Source: Auanema rhodensis
Taxonomy: Eukaryota > Nematoda > Chromadorea > Rhabditida > Rhabditidae
Direction: 5' to 3'
DNA length: 64,000 nucleotides
Assembly (NCBI GenBank): GCA_964057225.1
Contig: OZ059897.1
Coordinates: forward strand, 20,522,001 to 20,586,000
The position numbers were made by a program, and so were the translations under genes. Of the stretch, positions 41,240 to 51,000 are shown in pieces. Below the pieces are notes generated by a model that was not told where the DNA came from, did not search any database, and saw nothing but the letters and a program-made list of their open reading frames with translations. Numbering within the stretch: the first letter of the stretch is position 1; each line of letters starts with the position of its first letter.

Positions 41240-41242
41240 TCA
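41229..41242 (-). other. Deletion junction between RNase H end and integrase core
   Basis: RNase H sequence ending in YFYVNTK meets integrase sequence beginning PSKIISDNG with no material between. BEL/Pao Pol proteins normally have there the NPADL region, the HHCC zinc-binding domain and the first catalytic Asp. The bases ACCAAGT at the junction could encode both the end of one side and the start of the other, which suggests short shared sequence at the break. The missing length is not visible. From family architecture it should be several hundred base pairs. A TGA at 41242-41240 closes the integrase frame upstream. Confidence 0.75.
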
Positions 41243-41299
41243 CGTAAAAATATTCTATTTTTCCGTTTTCTTTTTCCAAGTCGTCTGTTAGATGTCTGA

Positions 41300-41306
41300 T
41301 TTTTTT
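41300..41306 (-). other. Frame-disrupting A7 run in pol
   Basis: A run of seven A on the minus strand marks where family-like RNase H sequence switches reading frame. Upstream the frame reads KRVYVRNRLEK; downstream the family-like sequence (ending YFYVNTK) continues in a different frame. A single extra A explains the shift. It could be a replication or reverse-transcription slip, or a homopolymer sequencing error. Confidence 0.65.
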
Positions 41307-43439
41307 CCAATCTGTTTCTAACATAGACTCTTTTTGTGGGACTTTTAAAAATCCAGCATAAAACTACTTGGGAATCAGAAAATATTTTGATATTTTGTAT
41401 GTTTATATTCATTTCTTTTATATTTTCTTTCATCATTTTAACACCTAAAAGAACTGCAGACAATTCTTTCATTGGAATTGATCCTTCAATCATTGTGGAA
41501 GATTTTACGCAAAGAAGTTCAATTTCTTCAATAATTCCGTTTTTGACATATGCTAAATAGCCTGTTGCAGCAATTACGTCTCTAGATGCGTCTGTGAACA
41601 ATAAATATTCCACATATTCATTACTTCTTAATATGGATCTATCTATTTCAATTTTTTGATTCTCGATTTTACTGTATATTTCTCTCCATTCTTCTATCAA
41701 ATTTTCTGACAGTTCATCATCCCATTTTATTTGACTTTCCCACAGTTTTTTGAGAAAAAGTCGTGATTTCAATGTTATAGGATGAGTTATACCTATTGGA
41801 TCAAAAATCGCGTTTATGAAACTCAGAATATTTCTTTTCGTTGTCTGTTTTTCTTTCCATTCTGGAATTTTCACTTCCAATTTATCTGTTACTGTATTGT
41901 AATTCATTCCTAATATTTTAAAACTTGTTTCTTTTATTTTATCCTTTTCTGGGATTTTACTATTTTCTGATCCACAGTTTGTATAAAATTCTCTTATGTT
42001 CATTCCGATTTTTGAGAATAAATTTTTTACTTCTGCGTATAACTGCATTATTTGATTTTTGTTTTCAACTTTTAACATTACATTATCCACATAAATATTA
42101 CTCAGTATTTCTTCACATATTTTTGATTTTTCTTGTTTTAAAAAATATTTTATACTTGCTCCTAATAAAAATGGAGAACTGTTCACCCCAAATGGGATTC
42201 TTGTGAATCTTAGATTTAGCACATTACTTTTTTGTACACCTTTTTTGATGTTTTTAATCCATAAAATTCTTGTCAAATCTCTATGACTTTCGTCTAGTTC
42301 AATTTGATGAAATGCCTTTTCAATATCTCCCATCAAAAAATTTTTACTGAGTCTGAGTCTTATCAACATGCCTGTTAAGTTAGGGATTATTGCTTCACCT
42401 TGAAATAATATATCATTTAATGATTTCTCATTTTTAACTTTGCTTGAAGCATTTAGTACTATTCGTAATTTTGTTGTTGTGCTTGTCGGTTTTAAAACAT
42501 AATGATGAGGAATATAATATGTGAAAAATGGATGGTTACGTTCTGGACAATATTCTAAAATGCCACTTTCTAGTTGTTCCATAATTGTGTTGTCGTATTT
42601 TTCTAACATATCGTGATCTTTTTCCAAAGTTTTAAGAATACCTTTTAAGCACCCTATACTTTTACCATAATTATCGTTAATTGACTGAATATTTGGTTTT
42701 ATGGGAAATTTTACATTAATTCTTCCATTTTTCATTTTTACATTTTCGTGAAATTGTTTCCAAGCTAAATCATCTTCGTATTTTCTCATTTCATCTTTAT
42801 TCAGTTTTTTATTCTCATCTTTCAATTTATTTCCTATTAGGAAACATTTCAGATCTGAACCACATTCGGTTTCATCGTTTTCACTATCTGATATTTCATC
42901 AAACGTTTTATGTTTTGATATGATAGGGTTCAATTTAGTTGGAATTACTACTAATCCGTTTTTCAAATCAATGCTTTCAAATGTTTTAGGAACTAATTTC
43001 CAAAATTGATCCATTCCTATTAATATATCTGGTTCAATATTGCCCTTTTCGAAAATTAATTTCATGTTTTTCTTGCTATATTGCTCAATTTTTCTCATTT
43101 CCGTCTTATTTATTGAAGGCATATTCACAAAATCTGTTATTTTCCCAATAGCTAATAGATTTATGTTTTCTTTTATCTCAGGTATACCCCAAATTACTTC
43201 TTTTGATTTAAGTATTTCTTCTTTATCACCAATAGTACCTATTGGCAACATTTTATTGCTTAATATTGGTAAATTCAACTTTTCTGCTGTTTGTTTTTTG
43301 ATAAATGACTTATTTGAGCAAGAGTCATACAAAATTACTAAATTAGAGCTTTTTGTTTTGTAAAAAGATATAAAAAATGTATTTGGTTCATTAAAAATTT
43401 CAATTTCGTTATTAAAATGATTATCATCTTTTTCTCTTA

Positions 43440-45377
43440 TTACCCTTTCTCTGTTATTCTTGATTCCAATCGAAAATTTTGTCCAATTGGCTCATTATTA
43501 CCTCCTGTTAAATTGGGTTTCCATTTATATTCATTTCTTGCTTTATTTCTTCCGTTTACTGTATTTTGAGGAGCACCGACCTCATTAGCATATTGAGATT
43601 GCATGTGATTGTTGCTTGTAGGGTGATTAGCATATTGAGAATTTATGCTAATTACGTCCTTGGCGTTATTTTTATAATGATTTTTCATGCAAATTTTTGA
43701 ATTATGGTGTTCCATACAATTTTGACATCTTTCAAGATTACATTGAAAAGAATTATGATTTTTACTGTAACAAATCCAGCAAAGACTATTTTGCTTGATG
43801 ATGTTCCTTTTCTCTCTGATATCCATGATAATTTTACAATTTAAACTGCTATGATTATTTCTATTACAGAATACACAGTTTTTGTTATCTAATGAAGCAT
43901 TATTTTTACTTGTTATTGCTTGAAATTTGTTTGCATACTGTGTTTGATGTCTATTTCTATCATTATTCTCATTATTATATTTCGAATTTTGAAAACCATT
44001 AGAAAATCTATCGTTTTTTCTTCTTGTTTCATGATCATTCTGATAGTTATAAGGTCTTCTATTATAATCTTGATAGTTTCTGTTATTCATCAAAAAGTTC
44101 AACGTGCTGTTGTAGTTTTCTCTTTTATTTTGTATCATTTTTTCGCATTTAATTGAGTTACCGATTATTTCTATTATTTCATCAATGTTCAATTCTATGC
44201 CATCATTACTTTCTATATTGAAGATTTCTCTTTGTATATGTTCTGGGAATTTTTCTATTATAGTTTCAATTATTTCTTCATTGTCAATGTCTCTATGTTC
44301 CCTTAATCCCGTTATAATGGATTGAATTTCATTATAAATTTCTTGCATATTTACTGCATTTTTATATGCTTTTGGCAAATCTCTTAGTCTTTGTTTTAAT
44401 ACTTTCTTTCGTTCTTGAGGTTTATCATATGTTTTCTTAAGTAGAAACAATGCTTTTTTATAATTTTCTGCTGTTAAAGTAATTGATTTCAATAAATGTT
44501 CAGCATTACCACTCAAACTCGATTTTAAATGATAAAATTTTTCGGTTTCTGACATATTACGGTTACTATCAATGAGTAATTCAAAAATACTCATAAATTC
44601 TGGGTATTCCGTGATATTTCCATCAAACGTGGTTAATTTTATTTTTGGTCTTGGGATATATAGATTATTTTCATGTCTGTCTGATGTTTCGTGATTTGAT
44701 TTATTGATTCTCTTTTTTAAAGATTTATCATTTATATATGTAATTTCTCTATCGCTTTCTGAGTCAAATTTTTCCTCTAAAACGTTTAATCTTTCCAGTA
44801 CTTTTTCAAGTTTATAATTTATGTTATTTCGTTTTTGATTACTTTTTGAACTTTCTGCATTACGTCTTAGCTTTTTAGTGTAACCACTTAATTCTTCTGT
44901 TTCAGAACTTGAAGATACTGTTGACGATGTTTCTATTTGTTTATTCTGCTCAAATTTGAACAGAGTTTTGGTTTTCAAATCAGTACATTCAGGTAAAGTT
45001 TCTAGTAATTGTTTATATATCATATTAAACTTGATTTTCAATTTTCTATCATTTTGGTTTTCATCATTTATTATTTTTTTCAAATCGTTTAACTCTTCTC
45101 TAATTTCGTTATTTTCCTCCACTAGATGAGAATTTTCAATTATTTCTTTGACTATGTCATAGTCTTCATCAGCTTTCATAATTAAAATATGCTCACATAC
45201 ATTTCTTAGATTTTCAATGTATCCACTTATTACATCCATATCGTTTGTATTTAAGTGTGTTCCGTTATCAACTTTTTCTATGACTTTCAACATAACTTCT
45301 CTTTTACGAGCATTACCATTTATTCTGCTTTGGCATCCTTGTTTACTTAATCTGATTGTTTCTGATTTTGAACTCAT
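43440..45377 (-). CDS. gag: Gag polyprotein of BEL/Pao element
   Basis: This 645-residue structural protein would form the particle that packages element RNA in the cytoplasm. The ATG at 45377 has A at -3 and is the first long-frame start after the leader. Residues 1-110 are charged and probably helical. A serine-rich stretch (151-160) and a basic region follow. Residues about 241-400 resemble the DUF1759 Gag domain of BEL/Pao elements (FDG...EYPEFMSIFE, then LKSSLSGNAEHLL and LTAENYKKALFLLKKTY). An Asn/Arg-rich segment (415-485) leads to three zinc knuckles: C501-C504-H509-C514, C533-C536-H541-C546 and C551-C554-H558-C563. QYAN occurs three times (480, 581, 595). The frame is intact and ends inside a 52-base overlap with pol, which lies in the -1 frame. 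Confidence 0.92.
   Translation of the reverse strand: MSSKSETIRLSKQGCQSRINGNARKREVMLKVIEKVDNGTHLNTNDMDVISGYIENLRNVCEHILIMKADEDYDIVKEIIENSHLVEENNEIREELNDLKKIINDENQNDRKLKIKFNMIYKQLLETLPECTDLKTKTLFKFEQNKQIETSSTVSSSSETEELSGYTKKLRRNAESSKSNQKRNNINYKLEKVLERLNVLEEKFDSESDREITYINDKSLKKRINKSNHETSDRHENNLYIPRPKIKLTTFDGNITEYPEFMSIFELLIDSNRNMSETEKFYHLKSSLSGNAEHLLKSITLTAENYKKALFLLKKTYDKPQERKKVLKQRLRDLPKAYKNAVNMQEIYNEIQSIITGLREHRDIDNEEIIETIIEKFPEHIQREIFNIESNDGIELNIDEIIEIIGNSIKCEKMIQNKRENYNSTLNFLMNNRNYQDYNRRPYNYQNDHETRRKNDRFSNGFQNSKYNNENNDRNRHQTQYANKFQAITSKNNASLDNKNCVFCNRNNHSSLNCKIIMDIREKRNIIKQNSLCWICYSKNHNSFQCNLERCQNCMEHHNSKICMKNHYKNNAKDVISINSQYANHPTSNNHMQSQYANEVGAPQNTVNGRNKARNEYKWKPNLTGGNNEPIGQNFRLESRITEKG
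43473..43479 (-). promoter_or_regulatory. Candidate -1 ribosomal frameshift heptamer A AAT TTT
   Basis: In the gag reading frame the codons CAA AAT TTT create the heptamer AAATTTT, which fits the X XXY YYZ slippery pattern. It lies inside the only stretch where gag and pol frames overlap (43491 to 43440), 31 bases before the gag stop. Slippage here by -1 enters the pol frame directly. I see no strong GC-rich stem or pseudoknot downstream. Many BEL/Pao elements use a single gag-pol frame, so an accidental indel within the overlap is an alternative. Confidence 0.5.
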
Positions 45378-45417
45378 TTTTGAGTTATATGATTATCAAT
45401 AATATTAATTAATTCGG

Positions 45418-45453
45418 TTTTTTTTTTTTTTTTTTTTTTTTTTATTTTTTTTT
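45418..45453 (-). other. A-rich leader upstream of gag
   Basis: On the minus strand the 5' leader contains A9, one T, then A26, ending about 40 bases before the gag ATG. The remainder of the leader (45378-45540) is AT-rich with TATATATA stretches and no open frame. A long A run next to a start codon could bind poly(A)-binding protein, but it may equally be a slippage-prone homopolymer or a sequencing artefact in length. Confidence 0.7.
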
Positions 45454-45520
45454 ATATAAGCAATGAAATAAATATATATATATTCACTTATTTACTTATT
45501 TATTTGTTTTACTTAGTTTT

Positions 45521-45532
45521 GCCGATGCACCA
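45521..45532 (-). other. Primer binding site, tRNA-Gly type
   Basis: The minus strand reads TGGTGCATCGGC eight bases after the LTR edge. TGG complements the CCA tail, and the following nine bases complement the acceptor end of an invertebrate tRNA-Gly(GCC), whose 5' end is GCATCGG as I recall it. The match stops after 12 bases. Confidence 0.75.
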
Positions 45533-45572
45533 AATTTATACTCCGAAAAGATACAGAATATAAAAATAATGA

Positions 45573-45578
45573 TTTATT
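45573..45578 (-). promoter_or_regulatory. AATAAA polyadenylation signal in the LTR
   Basis: The minus strand reads AATAAA about 32 bp from the inner LTR edge (also at 39973-39978 in the 3' LTR). This would place the R/U5 boundary within the last 20 bp or so, giving a very short U5. Confidence 0.5.
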
Positions 45579-45625
45579 CAATTTATAATGATAAAACAGT
45601 TAATAATAAATGCGACTACGCGCTA

Positions 45626-45632
45626 TGAGTCA
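45626..45632 (-). promoter_or_regulatory. AP-1-type TGACTCA in the 5' LTR
   Basis: TGACTCA is the consensus AP-1/bZIP site. Two CRE-like TGACGT motifs lie nearby at 45669-45675 and 45689-45696, so three bZIP-type sites fall within 71 bp of the LTR. The 3' LTR has the same set at 40026-40032, 40069-40075 and 40089-40096. Function is inferred from motif match only. Confidence 0.4.
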
Positions 45633-45807
45633 ACAATGTGAACTGATTTAAAAGTGAAACATTTGGCGTACGTCAGTTCACGTAAATATGACGTAAACTG
45701 TATACGACCGCTCACAACAGAAATATATTTTAAAATGAATTTACTTATTTTCTATTTAAAACCAATTTTCTTATGTTTTACTTAATTTAATGATTCATTA
45801 CTTATTC

Positions 45808-45825
45808 TTTCGTATATATACGAAA
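45808..45825. repeat. 18-bp perfect palindrome at the LTR outer end
   Basis: TTTCGTATATATACGAAA is its own reverse complement and lies two bases inside the 5' edge of the LTR. The other LTR has the same palindrome at 40208-40225. It overlaps the end that integrase must recognise and includes a TATATATA core. Confidence 0.85.
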
Positions 45826-45827
45826 CA

Positions 45828-45834
45828 CCATGTA
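45828..45834. repeat. Target-site duplication, right copy (CCATGTA)
   Basis: This matches 39934-39940 and is followed by CACTCAACATTGC, the expected continuation of the satellite monomer. See the left copy for the uncertainty in length. Confidence 0.75.
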
Positions 45835-48179
45835 CACTCAACATTGCTTCCAAAAACATTTTGACAAAAATTTTTTCGAAAAATTTCAAAATAATTTAGC
45901 AAAAAGTAGATGTTTTTAGATTCCTTTTTTTAAGGCGAAGACGATGGACGATGTTATTCAACGAAAAAATTAATTCTTCAGGGTGAAAATCGAGGATATA
46001 AGTGTGAACTTATATCAGTTGATATCTCGGTGCATTTTTAAGCTAGCGCAAATCTGATAACACAGATCGACGCAGCTTAAAAATCCGCATCGAATGCACT
46101 ATACTACATGGAAGAACGCTTAATACAAAAATTAGTTATGATCGTTTGAAAAATGATGCATTAGTGTATGTTGAGTTTCCATGTACACTCAACATTGCTT
46201 CCAAAAAGATTTTGACAAAAATTTTTTCGAAAAATTTCAAAATAATTTAGCGAAAAGTAGATGTTTTTAGATTCCTTTTTTCAAGGCAAAGACGATGGAC
46301 AATGTTATTCAACGAAAAAATTATTTCTTCAGGGTGAAAATCGAGGATATAAGTGTGAACTTATATCAGTTGATATCTCGGTGCATTTTTAAGCTAGCGC
46401 AAATCTGATAACACAGATCGACGCAGCTTAAAAATCCGCATCGAATGCACTATACTACATTAAGAAACGCTTAATACAAAAATTAGTTATGATCGTTTGA
46501 AAAATGATGCATTAGTGTATGTTGAGTTTCCATGTACACTCAACATTGCTTCCAAAAACATTTTGACAAAAATTTTTTCGAAAAATTTCAAAATAATTTA
46601 GCAAAAAGTAGATGTTTTTAGATTCCTTTTTTCAAGGCAAAGACGATGGACAATGTTATTTAACGAAAAAATTAATTCTTCAGGGTGAAAATCGAGGATA
46701 AAAGTGTAAACTTATATCAGTTGATATCTCGGTACATTTTTAAGCTAGCGCAAATCTGATAACACAGATCGACGCAGCTTAAAAATCCGCATCGAATGCA
46801 CTATACTACATGGAAGAACGCTTAATACAAAAATTAGTTATGATCGTTTGAAAAATGATGCATTAGTGTATGTTGAGTTTCCATGTACACTCAACATTGC
46901 TTCCAAAAACATTTTGACAAAAATTTTTTCGAAAAATTTCAAAATAATTTAGCAAAAAGTAGATGTTTTTAGATTTCTTTTTTCAAGGCAAAGACGATGG
47001 ACAATGTTATTCAACGAAAAAATTAATTCTTCAGGGTGAAAATCGAGGATATAAGTGTGAACTTATATCAGTTGATATCTCGGTGCATTTTTAAGCTAGC
47101 GCAAATCTGATAACACAGATCGACGCAGCTTAAAAATCCGCATCGAATGCACTATACTACATGGAAGAACGCTTAATACAAAAATTAGTTATGATCGTTT
47201 GAAAAATGATGCATTAGTGTATGTTGAGTTTCCATGTACACTCAACATTGCTTCCAAAAACATTTTGACAAAAATTTTTTCGAAAAATTTCAAAATAATT
47301 TAGCAAAAAGTAGATGTTTTTAGATTCCTTTTTTCAAGGCAAAGACGATGGACAATGTTATTTAACGAAAAAATTATTTCTTCAGGGTGAAAATCGAGGA
47401 TATAAGTGTAAACTTATATCAGTTGATATCTCGGTGCATTTTTAAGCTAGCGCAAATCTGATAACACAGATCGACGCAGCTTAAAAATCCGCATCGAATG
47501 CACTATACTACATTAAGAAACGCTTAATACAAAAATTAGTTATGATCGTTTGAAAAATGATGCATTAGTGTATGTTGAGTTTCCATGTACACTCAACATT
47601 GCTTCCAAAAACATTTTGACAAAAATTTTTTCGAAAAATTTCAAAATAATTTAGCAAAAAGTAGATGTTTTTAGATTCCTTTTTTCAAGGCAAAGACGAT
47701 GGACAATGTTATTTAACGAAAAAATTAATTCTTCAGGGTGAAAATCGAGGATAAAAGTGTAAACTTATATCAGTTGATATCTCGGTACATTTTTAAGCTA
47801 GCGCAAATCTGATAACACAGATCGACGCAGCTTAAAAATCCGCATCGAATGCACTATACTACATTAAGAAACGCTTAATACAAAAATTAGTTATGATCGT
47901 TTGAAAAATGATGCATTAGTGTATGTTGAGTTTCCATGTACACTCAACATTGCTTCCAAAAACATTTTGACAAAAATTTTTTCGAAAAATTTCAAAATAA
48001 TTTAGCAAAAAGTAGATGTTTTTAGATTCCTTTTTTCAAGGCAAAGACGATGGACAATGTTATTCAACGAAAAAATTAATTCTTCAGGGTGAAAATCGAG
48101 GATATAAGTGTGAACTTATATCAGTTGATATCTCGGTACATTTTTAAGCTAGCGCAAATCTGATAACACAGATCGACGC

Positions 48180-51000
48180 AGCTTAAAAATCCGCATCGAA
48201 TGCACTATACTACATGGAAGAACGCTTAATACAGAAATTAGTTATGATCGTTTGAAAAATGATGCATTAGTGTATGTTGAGTTTCCATGTACACTCAACA
48301 TTGCTTCCAAAAACATTTTGACAAAAATTTTTTCGAAAAATTTCAGAATAATTTAGCAAAAAGTAGATGTTTTTAGATTCCTTTTTTCAAGGCAAAGACG
48401 ATGAACAATGTTATTCAACGAAAAAATTAATTCTTCAGGGTGAAAATCGAGGATATAAGTGTAAACTTATATCAGTTGATATCTCGGTGCATTTTTAAGC
48501 TAGCGCAAATCTGATAACACAGATCGACGCAGCTTAAAAATCCGCATCGAATGCACTATACTACATTAAGAAACGCTTAATACAAAAATTAGTTATGATC
48601 GTTTGAAAAATGATGCATTAGTGTATGTTGAGTTTCCATGTACACTCAACATTGCTTCCAAAAACATTTTGACAAAAATTTTTTCGAAAAATTTCAAAAT
48701 AATTTAGCAAAAAGTAGATGTTTTTAGATTCCTTTTTTCAAGGCAAAGACGATGGACAATGTTATTTGACGAAAAAATTAATTCTTCAGGGTGAAAATCG
48801 AGGATAAATGTGTGAACTTATATCAGTTGATATCTCGGTGCATTTTTAAGCTAGCGCAAATCTGATAACACAGATCGACGCAGCTTAAAAATCCGCATCG
48901 AATGCACTATACTACATGGAAGAACGCTTAATACAAAAATTAGTTATGATCGTTTGAAAAATGATGCATTAGTGTATGTTGAGTTTCCATGTACACTCAA
49001 CATTGCTTCCAAAAACATTTTGACAAAAATTTTTTCGAAAAATTTCAAAATAATTTAGCAAAAAGTAGATGTTTTTAGATTCCTTTTTTCAAGGCAAAGA
49101 CAATGGACCATGTTATTCAACGAAAAAATTAATTCTTCAGGGTGAAAATCGAGGATATAAGTGTAAACTTATATCAGTTGATATCTCGGTGCATTTTTAA
49201 GCTAGCGCAAATCTGATAACACAGATCGACGCAGCTTAAAAATCCGCATCGAATGCACTATACTACATTAAGAAACGCTTAATACAAAAATTAGTTATGA
49301 TCGTTTGAAAAATGATGCATTAGTGTATGTTGAGTTTCCATGTACACTCAACATTGCTTCCAAAAACATTTTGACAAAAATTTTTTCGAAAAATTTCAAA
49401 ATAATTTAGCAAAAAGTAGATGTTTTTAGATTCCTTTTTTCAAGGCAAAGACGATGGACAATGTTATTCAACGAAAAAATTAATTCTTCAGGGTGAAAAT
49501 CGAGGATATAAGTGTGAACTTATATCAGTTGATATCTCGGTACATTTTTAAGCTAGCGCAAATCTGATAACACAGATCGACGCAGCTTAAAAATCCGCAT
49601 CGAATGCACTATACTACATGGAAGAACGCTTAATACAGAAATTAGTTATGATCGTTTGAAAAATGATGCATTAGTGTATGTTGAGTTTCCATGTACACTC
49701 AACATTGCTTCCAAAAACATTTTGACAAAAATTTTTTCGAAAAATTTCAGAATAATTTAGCAAAAAGTAGATGTTTTTAGATTCCTTTTTTCAAGGCAAA
49801 GACGATGAACAATGTTATTCAACGAAAAAATTAATTCTTCAGGGTGAAAATCGAGGATATAAGTGTAAACTTATATCAGTTGATATCTCGGTGCATTTTT
49901 AAGCTAGCGCAAATCTGATAACACAGATCGACGCAGCTTAAAAATCCGCATCGAATGCACTATACTACATTAAGAAACGCTTAATACAAAAATTAGTTAT
50001 GATCGTTTGAAAAATGATGCATTAGTGTATGTTGAGTTTCCATGTACACTCAACATTGCTTCCAAAAACATTTTGACAAAAATTTTTTCGAAAAATTTCA
50101 AAATAATTTAGCAAAAAGTAGATGTTTTTAGATTCCTTTTTTCAAGGCAAAGACGATGGACAATGTTATTTGACGAAAAAATTAATTCTTCAGGGTGAAA
50201 ATCGAGGATAAATGTGTGAACTTATATCAGTTGATATCTCGGTGCATTTTTAAGCTAGCGCAAATCTGATAACACAGATCGACGCAGCTTAAAAATCCGC
50301 ATCGAATGCACTATACTACATGGAAGAACGCTTAATACAAAAATTAGTTATGATCGTTTGAAAAATGATGCATTAGTGTATGTTGAGTTTCCATGTACAC
50401 TCAACATTGCTTCCAAAAACATTTTGACAAAAATTTTTTCGAAAAATTTCAAAATAATTTAGCAAAAAGTAGATGTTTTTAGATTCCTTTTTCGAGGCAA
50501 AGACAATGGACCATGTTATTCAACGAAAAAATTAATTCTTCAGGGTGAAAATCGAGGATATAAGTGTAAACTTATATCAGTTGATATCTCGGTGCATTTT
50601 TAAGCTAGCGCAAATCTGATAACACAGATCGACGCAGCTTAAAAATCCGCATCGAATGCACTATACTACATTGAGAAACGCTTAATACAAAAATTAGTTA
50701 TGATTGTTTGAAAAATGATGCATTAGTGTATGTTGAGTTTCCATGTACACTCAACATTGCTTCCAAAAACATTTTGACAAAAATTTTTTCGAAAAATTTC
50801 AAAATAATTTAGCAAAAAGTAGATGTTTTTAGATTCCTTTTTTCAAGGCAAAGACGATGGACAATGTTATTTGACGAAAAAATTAATTCTTCAGGGTGAA
50901 AATCGAGGATAAATGTGTGAACTTATATCAGTTGATATCTCGGTGCATTTTTAAGCTAGCGCAAATCTGATAACACAGATCGACGCAGCTTAAAAATCCG
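48180..51000 (+). repeat. 4-monomer units (1404 bp)
   Basis: CAGAAATTAG occurs at 48234 and 49638, and GTTATTTGAC with GATAAATGTG at 48761 and 50165, both 1404 bp apart. A further GTTATTTGAC at 50866 is 701 bp on, because the intervening copy has lost one T near 50488. Confidence 0.7.

Larger units (their letters stand above)
41140..43491 (-). pseudogene. pol: Pol, protease - reverse transcriptase - RNase H part, 3' end frameshifted
   Basis: The frame is open from 43491, just after a TGA, with no ATG at its start. It is probably made as a Gag-Pol fusion. Counting from the TTG at 43332: an A17-type aspartic protease starts at D3 (DSCS, where D-S/T-G is usual) with PDILIGMDQFW at 101-111. Reverse transcriptase spans about 205-480 with VLNASS (292-297), D336 in MGDIEKAF, FGVNSSPFLL (381-390) and the active-site box YVDN (414-417) in place of YXDD. 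A BEL-type FDPIGITHP follows at 510-518. RNase H has D581 (FTDAS), E623 and D653 (SDS). Near residue 678 the frame is lost in a run of seven A (41300-41306), so the last 53 codons to 41140 are out of frame. The domains up to there appear intact. Confidence 0.9.
39941..45827 (-). mobile_element. BEL/Pao-family LTR retrotransposon, internally deleted
   Basis: A 5.9-kb element lies on the minus strand between two direct LTRs and interrupts the satellite. Element order is LTR, tRNA-Gly-type primer site, A-rich leader, gag, pol (protease, reverse transcriptase, RNase H, truncated integrase with BEL-type tail), polypurine tract, LTR. The family assignment rests on the domain order with integrase last, the DUF1759-like Gag, the A17-type protease with its PDILIGMDQFW segment, and the WRAWSETYLEEL region after integrase. 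No env is present. The LTRs are identical over 286 bp, so it inserted recently, but pol carries a frame disruption and a large deletion, so this copy cannot supply its own integrase. Copies of BEL/Pao elements often lie in satellite DNA, so the location needs no special explanation. Confidence 0.95.
45541..45827 (-). repeat. 5' LTR
   Basis: This 287-bp repeat starts, on the minus strand, with TGTTTCG at 45827. It is identical to the other LTR over 45542-45827. It should contain the promoter (U3), the start of the transcript and a very short U5. Visible elements on the minus strand are an 18-bp palindrome at the outer end (45808-45825), A/T-rich TATA-like stretches, CRE-like TGACGT motifs (45669-45675 and 45689-45696), an AP-1-type TGACTCA (45626-45632) and an AATAAA (45573-45578). 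The transcription start cannot be placed by eye. Confidence 0.93.

Noticed and set aside
41140-41299. C-terminal 53 codons of the long pol frame as a real protein end
   Set aside because: They are read out of frame past the A7 run. Family-like sequence is in other frames of the same DNA.
41336-45402. Plus-strand open frames of 61-107 codons inside the retrotransposon
   Set aside because: They lie opposite the gag and pol frames, encode low-complexity hydrophobic translations expected from the complement of A-rich coding sequence, and show no family resemblance.
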